Assembly: GCA_964450265.1 (NCBI GenBank)
Contig: CAYVCY010000069.1
Coordinates: 1 to 10,818 of the forward strand
Reading direction: 5' to 3'
From: JAEZJZ01 sp964450265
GTDB taxonomy: Bacteria; Bacillota; UBA994; UBA5500
Length of the DNA stretch: 10,818 bases
The notes beneath the pieces are model-generated. The model ran no database searches and was not told the origin of the DNA. It saw only the letters and a program-made list of their open reading frames with translations. The translations under genes were made by a program, and so were the position numbers. Positions 6,517 to 10,818 of this stretch are shown here, in pieces (position 1 is the stretch's first letter; each line of letters opens with the position of its first letter).

Positions 6517-6588
6517 CCAGTTTTGCAGGATTTACGTGCTGGTAGCAGAATTTATGAAGGGACACGAACTGAAGGAGGTTACAGATAC

Positions 6589-8010
6589 ATGGCAAAGAAA
6601 ACCGTGCTGGATTGGATAGACCAGCATAGCCAGCAACTAACCCGGCTCAGCGACAAGATATGGGAGTTGGCTGAAGTCGGCCTTAAGGAGCAGCAGTCAG
6701 CCGCCGCCTTGATCGCCACTGCCAAGGAACACGGCTTCACGGTGGAAGAGGGAGTGGCTGGAATGCCCAGCGCTTTCGTGGCCAGCTTCGGCAGTGGCCA
6801 TCCGGTAATCGCCATTCTGGGCGAATATGACGCCCTTCCAGGAATCTCACAGCAGGCCCACTATCAGAAACAGCCGCTGCATGAGGGTGCGGCCGGTCAC
6901 GGATGCGGCCATAACCTGCTGGGAGTAGCTGCATTGGGCGGCGCGATCGCCGCCAAGGAGGCCATGGTCAAGCATAACTTGCAGGGGACCGTTCGCTATT
7001 ACGGATGCCCGGCAGAAGAAACCCTGGTGGGCAAGGTGTTCATGGTGCGCGACGGATTGTTCGATGATGTGGATATTTCTATGACCTGGCATCCGGGCAC
7101 CGACAATGTCCTCTGGTCGGCCAGCTCCTTGGCGATGAACTCGGCCAAGTTCACTTTCCATGGGCGCTCTTCGCATGCGGCTGGTGACCCCGAAAACGGG
7201 CGCAGTGCTCTGGACGCCGTGGAGTTGATGAACGTCGGTGCCAACTACCTGCGCGAGCACGTCTCTACCGACGCACGCATCCACTACGTGATCACCAACG
7301 GGGGTGGTGAGCCGAACGTGGTTCCTCCTATCGCCCAGGTTTGGTATTACGTGAGGGCACCTAAGCGCAATCTGGTCGAAGAGATCTTCGTCCGCCTGAA
7401 CAAGATCGCCGAAGGTGCCGCCTTGATGACCGAGACCAGTTTCGATGTGCAGCTGCTCAGCGGCTGCCACAACACCCTGCATAATGACGTAGTCGGCGAG
7501 GTATTATTGGAGTCGATGCAAGCGGTGGGTGCGCCCCAGTTCAGCCAAGAAGACCAAGAGTTCGCCGAGAAGCTGGCCGAGAGCTATCCCTCCGGGCATT
7601 ACCAGAAGGCCATCGCCCAGCTCAAGGAGCGTCACGGGGTCGATTTGGCAGGCAAATACCTGATGGATTTCGTGTCCGATAAGCTGGAAAAGGGCCAAGT
7701 TAGTGCCGGGTCCACCGACGTCGGCGACGTCAGTTGGGTCACCCCTACTGCCCAATTCACGGTGGCCACCAATGCCATCGGCACTCCCGGCCATTCCTGG
7801 CAGTACGCCGCTTGCAGCGGCATGAGCATCGGCCACAAAGGCATGTTGGTGGCAGCCAAGGTACTCGGCCTGTCCGCTCTCAGGTTCCTGCAGCAGCCGG
7901 AGCTGATCGAACCGGCTAAGCAGGGCCTCAAGCAGGACACCAAAGGCCAGTCTTACGTCTCTCCTCTCCCTGAGGGGCAAGAGCCGCCGCTGCATCAGCT
8001 CGGCCACTAA
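6589..8010 (+). CDS. abgB: AbgB-family amidohydrolase (aminobenzoyl-glutamate utilization protein B type)
   Basis: 473 residues, close to E. coli AbgB (about 480). M20D metal-site motifs: GEYDALPG (78-85), GHGCGHNLLG (103-112, Cys106 and His108), CPAEE (140-144), WHPG (167-170, His168), SSHAAGDPENGRSALDAVE (194-212, lid domain), STDVGDVSW (375-383) and PGHSWQ (400-405). The last two are characteristic of the AbgB branch rather than HipO-type enzymes. AbgB with AbgA cleaves p-aminobenzoyl-glutamate, a folate breakdown product; no abgA or abgT is in view, so another acyl-amino acid substrate is possible. The start is ATG 6589, 10 bases after AAGGAGG (6572-6578). The frame stays open back to ATG 6511, but that lies in the repeat hairpin with no ribosome binding site. 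The LuxR-MFS gene follows on the same strand after a terminator. Confidence 0.9.
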   Translation: MAKKTVLDWIDQHSQQLTRLSDKIWELAEVGLKEQQSAAALIATAKEHGFTVEEGVAGMPSAFVASFGSGHPVIAILGEYDALPGISQQAHYQKQPLHEGAAGHGCGHNLLGVAALGGAIAAKEAMVKHNLQGTVRYYGCPAEETLVGKVFMVRDGLFDDVDISMTWHPGTDNVLWSASSLAMNSAKFTFHGRSSHAAGDPENGRSALDAVELMNVGANYLREHVSTDARIHYVITNGGGEPNVVPPIAQVWYYVRAPKRNLVEEIFVRLNKIAEGAALMTETSFDVQLLSGCHNTLHNDVVGEVLLESMQAVGAPQFSQEDQEFAEKLAESYPSGHYQKAIAQLKERHGVDLAGKYLMDFVSDKLEKGQVSAGSTDVGDVSWVTPTAQFTVATNAIGTPGHSWQYAACSGMSIGHKGMLVAAKVLGLSALRFLQQPELIEPAKQGLKQDTKGQSYVSPLPEGQEPPLHQLGH

Positions 8011-8043
8011 GTGGGTTCTTGGGGACGGTTCCAAGAAACCACT
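8010..8043. repeat. REP-like imperfect inverted repeat with GGGGACGG loop
   Basis: Arms 8010-8022 (AGTGGGTTCTTGG) and 8031-8043 (CCAAGAAACCACT) pair over 13 positions with one G-A mismatch, loop GGACGGTT. It starts at the last base of the abgB stop codon. The string TTGGGGACGGTTCC resembles REP-type palindromes I recall from Clostridia and related Firmicutes, some linked to TnpA-like REP transposases. No transposase is present here. Confidence 0.6.
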
Positions 8044-8062
8044 CTCCTCTTGGATCAATCAC

Positions 8063-8087
8063 CCCGCCGGTTTCCTCCGGCGGGTTT
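8063..8087 (+). terminator. Intrinsic terminator after abgB
   Basis: CCCGCCGG (8063-8070), loop TTTCCT, CCGGCGGG (8077-8084), followed by TTTGTG. A GC-rich 8-bp stem with a short T tail, 53 bases past the abgB stop. The rest of the spacer to 8241 contains no gene and no promoter I would defend. Confidence 0.75.
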
Positions 8088-8241
8088 GTGCACATCCTAG
8101 GCGATAGCAGGATGACTCCTCGCTCAAAGGTTTGATTGCAGGCAACCTTAATGGCCAAGTTATTTTCGCTGAATAGCCCAATTCGCGCAGGGATAAGGCC
8201 CGAGATAGCAAAATATCATTCAGAGAAGGGAGGGGGTGGCG

Positions 8242-9672
8242 ATGAGCAGAATAGGAACGGATTTTCGCCTTTCTATTGACCACCGCGGTCTAGCCACTGT
8301 TGCTATGGTCAGTTTTTCTGGCTGGATGTTGGCATTCCCTTTCCAAGGCCAAGTACTGCTGGCGCTAGCAGCTGATTATGGGATGGAACTTCGTGCGTTG
8401 TTGTTTGGTTGTGTAGCCGCTCATCTCGTCGGCCTCTCTGCCGCCGGCTATCTGATCAAGACCATGCGTGGGGCCAAGAACCTGATGCTTTACGCCTGCG
8501 TGATTGGCGTCGCTTGCAGCTGCCTATTCTTTTTCGGCCCATCACTGGCCTGGTATGCTTTGCTGCTTGCCGGTGTGTTGGCCGGGATGTTTGTGGCAGC
8601 CTGGGGGTTTTATTATCGGGACTTCACGCCTCCGCCCGAACGGTTACAGACGGCTGCCGTAATTTTGATTTACTCCAACCTGCTGATGATCGGCGTGAAC
8701 ATGATGGCCTTGCATCTCTCGCCGGAAGCCGGCCTGGCTGCAGCCATTGCCTTATTGGTCTTTGCCTTCTTCTTCATCCTGGGATTGCCAGAACAGACAC
8801 CCCCCACCCACGACTTCTCGGCAGCCCCATCTCCTGCGGCCGGCAAATCGACGAGCAGCTTGTGGTATCCACTGGGGTTGCTCTGCCTGTTTATCTTCGT
8901 GCTCACGATCAACTCTGGGCTGATGTATCAGGTGATCAATCCGGCTTTTGCCCACCACCAGTGGCTGGTCAGCTGGTATTGGGCGGTTCCCTATGTCGCC
9001 GCACTGCAAATTCTGCGTCAGTTCCTGCAGGCCACAAATCGCGCGCTGTCGCTATACATCGCCATCGCCATGATCGGGTTGGCCTTTCTCTTCTTCATGA
9101 CCTTGGACCGGTCAGCGCCTGCCTATCTGGTGGTAAACACATTGATGATGGGTGCGTGTGGCATCTTCGATCTCTTCTGGTGGAGTATTCTGGGCGGAAT
9201 GCTGGACTTGACCGAAAACCCGGCTCGGATTATGGGCTGGGGGCTATCCGCAAATGTGCTAGGCGTTTTGCTGGGGGGGATAATCGGCAGCGCCATCACT
9301 GGGCTGGAAAATCCACCGCTAGATCCTTCAGTTCTGGCCTTAGGCATCGCGATGATCGCCTTGATTATCCTGCCGCTGCTACACCAACGCTTGTCATCGC
9401 TGCTCAAGGATCATGCGTTCTTGACCTCCTTCTCCTCCCAGATCCCGCTGGAGCAGACAGCTGCCCCCAGCAGCGTGTTGTTGGCGGCAGAGTTGAGCGA
9501 ACGGGAGCAGCAGGTGGTCGGTCTGTTGTCCCGGGGGTGCACCTATAAGCTGATCGCTGCCGAGCTCTATCTCAGTGAGAATACTGTCAAGACCCACGTC
9601 AAGAATGCTTACTCCAAGTTGGGAGTGAAGAACAGAACTGAGCTGGTGAAGCTATTGATGGAGCAGACTTAG
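8242..9672 (+). CDS. 12-TM MFS-like membrane protein fused to C-terminal LuxR-type HTH regulator
   Basis: 476 residues. About twelve hydrophobic helices span roughly 17-382 with a polar mid-loop (about 184-206), an MFS-like layout. A LuxR/GerE domain occupies about 418-474: LSEREQQVVGLLSRG, then AAELYLSENTVKTHVKNAYS with the recognition helix around SENTVKTH (445-452), then KLGVKNRTELVKLL. This makes a membrane-tethered regulator in which the transporter-like part probably senses a ligand and the cytoplasmic HTH binds DNA. Such fusions are common in Coriobacteriia and also occur in Firmicutes. ATG 8242 is chosen because GGGAGG (8228-8233) lies 8 bases away; the in-frame GTG at 8236 would be only 2 bases away. 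It sits downstream of abgB behind a terminator, so it has its own promoter. Target genes are unknown; neighbours are the first guess. Confidence 0.9.
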   Translation: MSRIGTDFRLSIDHRGLATVAMVSFSGWMLAFPFQGQVLLALAADYGMELRALLFGCVAAHLVGLSAAGYLIKTMRGAKNLMLYACVIGVACSCLFFFGPSLAWYALLLAGVLAGMFVAAWGFYYRDFTPPPERLQTAAVILIYSNLLMIGVNMMALHLSPEAGLAAAIALLVFAFFFILGLPEQTPPTHDFSAAPSPAAGKSTSSLWYPLGLLCLFIFVLTINSGLMYQVINPAFAHHQWLVSWYWAVPYVAALQILRQFLQATNRALSLYIAIAMIGLAFLFFMTLDRSAPAYLVVNTLMMGACGIFDLFWWSILGGMLDLTENPARIMGWGLSANVLGVLLGGIIGSAITGLENPPLDPSVLALGIAMIALIILPLLHQRLSSLLKDHAFLTSFSSQIPLEQTAAPSSVLLAAELSEREQQVVGLLSRGCTYKLIAAELYLSENTVKTHVKNAYSKLGVKNRTELVKLLMEQT

Positions 9673-9681
9673 GTGAGCCGC

Positions 9682-9736
9682 AGATGCTAGGGGCAATGGC
9701 CATTCTTTCTGCTGAAAGATTCGCTTTAGCGATTGT
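9682..9736 (+). repeat. Dispersed ~55-bp element, copy B
   Basis: Counterpart, in the opposite orientation, of 2037-2090 (details there). It begins 9 bases after the LuxR-MFS stop codon. It contains hairpin TCTTTC (9705-9710) TGCT GAAAGA and a second small stem TCGC (9721-9724) TTTA GCGA. It is followed 32 bases later by a strong terminator, so if transcribed it would be the 3'-UTR of the regulator mRNA. Confidence 0.75.
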
Positions 9737-9768
9737 AACAGCTGGTGCCGATAGAATAGGAGTTTATG

Positions 9769-9799
9769 AACACCTCACCCATTTCGGGTGAGGTGTTTT
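9769..9799 (+). terminator. Strong Rho-independent terminator of the LuxR-MFS transcript
   Basis: A perfect 12-bp stem: AACACCTCACCC (9769-9780), loop ATTTC, GGGTGAGGTGTT (9786-9797), with a T run of four (9796-9799). It lies about 100 bases after the regulator's stop, so the dispersed element is inside the transcript. Confidence 0.9.
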
Positions 9800-9808
9800 G
9801 ATCCTTTA

Positions 9809-9840
9809 TGGCCGCTTTTGTGTGAAGACTTCAGCGGCCA
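9809..9840 (+). other. Stem-loop in the leader of the zinc-ribbon gene
   Basis: TGGCCGC (9809-9815) pairs with GCGGCCA (9834-9840), 7 bp, enclosing an 18-base loop that contains the near-palindrome TGAAGACTTCA. It lies about 60 bases before the gene's ATG. It has no T tail, so it is not a terminator; it could be a leader structure or an operator. Confidence 0.4.
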
Positions 9841-9899
9841 GTCGTCATACCATTAAGCTCAGGCGATCTGTGCCCAGAAGTGGGGAAGGGGGAAAGCGT

Positions 9900-10586
9900 A
9901 TGTATTGTCCTAGCTGTAGCCTCGTTTCGCCAGGAGCTGATGATGCCAACTCATCCTGTAGTCGATCCCCGATTGTTGTGTTTGAGGAGGCAGAAGCTCC
10001 CATCCAGCTGGGAGGGGGAAGTGTGGGGTTTTCCAGTCGGATCAACGAACCAGTCTTTGTAGGATATCGCGGCCACTCCAGTCGCTGGCCTGCGGCCTTT
10101 TCCCTCGTTCTGGCAGCCGCCGCCACGGTCGGCTTTGCCCTAGCCGGTTCACTTCCTGGTTCGCGCCTGCAGAATCCACAGGCTCTCTATCTGGGCCTAT
10201 TCGTGGCAGGCATGCTGGTGATCGTCGGACTGGTACAAATTCGTAGTGGCAACCGCCGCCAGACATGGGATGGCACGATAGTGGATAAGCGGGTCGAGTT
10301 TCGCCGACAGGTTGACCATCAAACACAGCGGGAAACGAGCCTCTGCATCTACACAGTGGGCGTGATCAGCGACAGTGGCCAGCTGCACACCATGCGATTT
10401 GAGAACGATGCCGCCCGCTATGGCTATTTTGCCCTGGGTGATCGCGTGCGCTATCATGGCGGCCTTGGCTCATACGAGAAATACGACAAATCCCAGGACA
10501 GGATCATCTTCTGCAACGTTTGTGGTGCGAGGGAGTTGATTTCCCAGGACTTCTGTTCCCGTTGTCGGTATCCGCTGCTCAAGTAG
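9900..10586 (+). CDS. Two-TM membrane protein with zinc ribbons at both ends, uncharacterised
   Basis: 228 residues, no family I can name with confidence. The N-terminus has CPSC (Cys3, Cys6) and Cys20, but the expected fourth Cys is Ser23, so this ribbon is incomplete. Residues 64-84 and 94-113 are hydrophobic helices. Residues 121-200 form a soluble beta-rich stretch (TWDGTIVDKRVEF, LGDRVRYHGGLG) resembling the DUF3592-like small domains that follow helices in bacterial membrane proteins. The C-terminus has a complete ribbon, Cys205-x2-Cys208-x10-Cys219-x2-Cys222. The frame extends upstream to 9798, but ATG 9900 is chosen because a purine-rich GGGGAAGGGGGAAA site lies just before it and MYCPSC is a typical ribbon N-terminus. 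Function unknown. Confidence 0.8.
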   Translation: MYCPSCSLVSPGADDANSSCSRSPIVVFEEAEAPIQLGGGSVGFSSRINEPVFVGYRGHSSRWPAAFSLVLAAAATVGFALAGSLPGSRLQNPQALYLGLFVAGMLVIVGLVQIRSGNRRQTWDGTIVDKRVEFRRQVDHQTQRETSLCIYTVGVISDSGQLHTMRFENDAARYGYFALGDRVRYHGGLGSYEKYDKSQDRIIFCNVCGARELISQDFCSRCRYPLLK

Positions 10587-10703
10587 CCTGTGAAGCATTA
10601 GAGCAGTCAAGTGCTATTTCCCAATAGGAGGTCGATGTATAGATCTACAGCAAGCGAGAAGAACGATGTGCTGGCAAGGATAGTAATCTGCGGAGGTGAT
10701 GGC

Positions 10704-10818
10704 ATGAGAAGAAAAATGGGTGAGCGTTTAGTAGCTCTTTTGCTGGTCTTGACAATGCTGTTCCCTGGTGCGATTAGCGCAGCTGGGATCAATCGACTGC
10801 CTAGAACGCATGGGGAAG
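10704..10818 (+). CDS. Start of a secreted protein (signal peptide only; truncated by window end)
   Basis: 38 complete codons are visible. MRRKMGER is a positively charged n-region, LVALLLVLTMLF the hydrophobic core, and AISA (24-27) a signal peptidase I site, so the product is exported. GGAGGTGAT (10692-10700) lies 7 bases before the ATG, counting from the end of GGAGG. The same frame is open upstream to ATG 10635, which has its own AGGAGG; that start would add 23 residues before the signal peptide and is less likely. The mature protein is beyond the window, so no function can be given. The spacer 10587-10703 shows no terminator, so it may follow the zinc-ribbon gene in one transcript. Confidence 0.65.
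   Translation, partial: MRRKMGERLVALLLVLTMLFPGAISAAGINRLPRTHGE

Noticed and set aside
6511..6588. N-terminal extension of the AbgB frame starting at ATG 6511
   Set aside because: The ATG lies in the palindromic repeat, has no ribosome binding site, and the extra 26 residues do not resemble an AbgB N-terminus; ATG 6589 has AAGGAGG at good spacing.
8409..9548. 379-codon open frame within the LuxR-MFS gene in another frame
   Set aside because: The translation is rich in Arg, Gly and Cys with no domain or helix pattern, while the overlapping frame gives a convincing 12-TM plus HTH protein; the long frame is a by-product of GC-rich coding sequence.
9682..9799. Known riboswitch controlling the zinc-ribbon gene
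   Set aside because: The element does not contain the conserved cores I can recall (c-di-GMP, fluoride, THF, preQ1), and the terminator follows the regulator gene directly, about 100 bases upstream of the next start codon.
9798..9899. Upstream extension of the zinc-ribbon protein frame
   Set aside because: It would begin inside the terminator's T run and cross a leader hairpin; ATG 9900 has a purine-rich site and starts with the CPSC motif.

Overview
The window reads as bacterial chromosome of moderately high GC, most likely from a Firmicutes/Bacillota lineage (Clostridia or Negativicutes-like). The grounds are strong AGGAGG-type ribosome binding sites, a TTG start, short intergenic regions, an AbgB-type amidohydrolase, a DUF1287 protein of the type I recall from spore-forming Firmicutes, and intergenic hairpin repeats of types I associate with that group. 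The exact taxon cannot be fixed from the sequence. There is no sign of phage, plasmid, CRISPR or an intact insertion sequence, and no tRNA or rRNA gene.

Layout. 1-576: 3' part of an EamA/DMT-family permease (+). 682-1863: M20D amidohydrolase with a TTG start (+). 1864-2118: convergent intergenic region with several stem-loops and one copy of a dispersed element. 2119-3167: two-gene minus-strand operon, an alkyltransferase-like DNA-repair protein followed, with a 4-base ATGA overlap, by a membrane-anchored DUF1287 protein. 3177-3447: divergent promoter region. 3448-6279: plus-strand pair of an integral-membrane M48 metalloprotease and glycerate kinase. 6283-6516: array of TGTCATTC repeats interrupted by a 100-N assembly gap. 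6589-8010: AbgB-family amidohydrolase. 8242-9672: MFS-like 12-TM protein fused to a C-terminal LuxR DNA-binding domain. 9682-9797: second copy of the dispersed element and a strong terminator. 9900-10586: membrane protein with a zinc ribbon at each end. 10704 to the window end: beginning of a secreted protein.

How the genes fit together. The theme is housekeeping and accessory metabolism: two M20D amidohydrolases for N-acyl or aminobenzoyl-glutamate-type amides, an exporter-type permease, and glycerate phosphorylation. The LuxR-MFS protein is a plausible membrane sensor and regulator for neighbouring catabolic genes, perhaps abgB, but this is inferred from position only.

I see no obvious new defence or biosynthetic system. 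The most interesting unexplained signal is a ~55-bp element present twice in opposite orientations (2037-2090 minus, 9682-9736 plus; 47 of 55 aligned columns identical by eye, including 22 consecutive identical bases). Each copy lies just downstream of a stop codon in the sense direction and before a terminator-like hairpin. It could be a small mobile repeat or a structured 3'-UTR/ncRNA.
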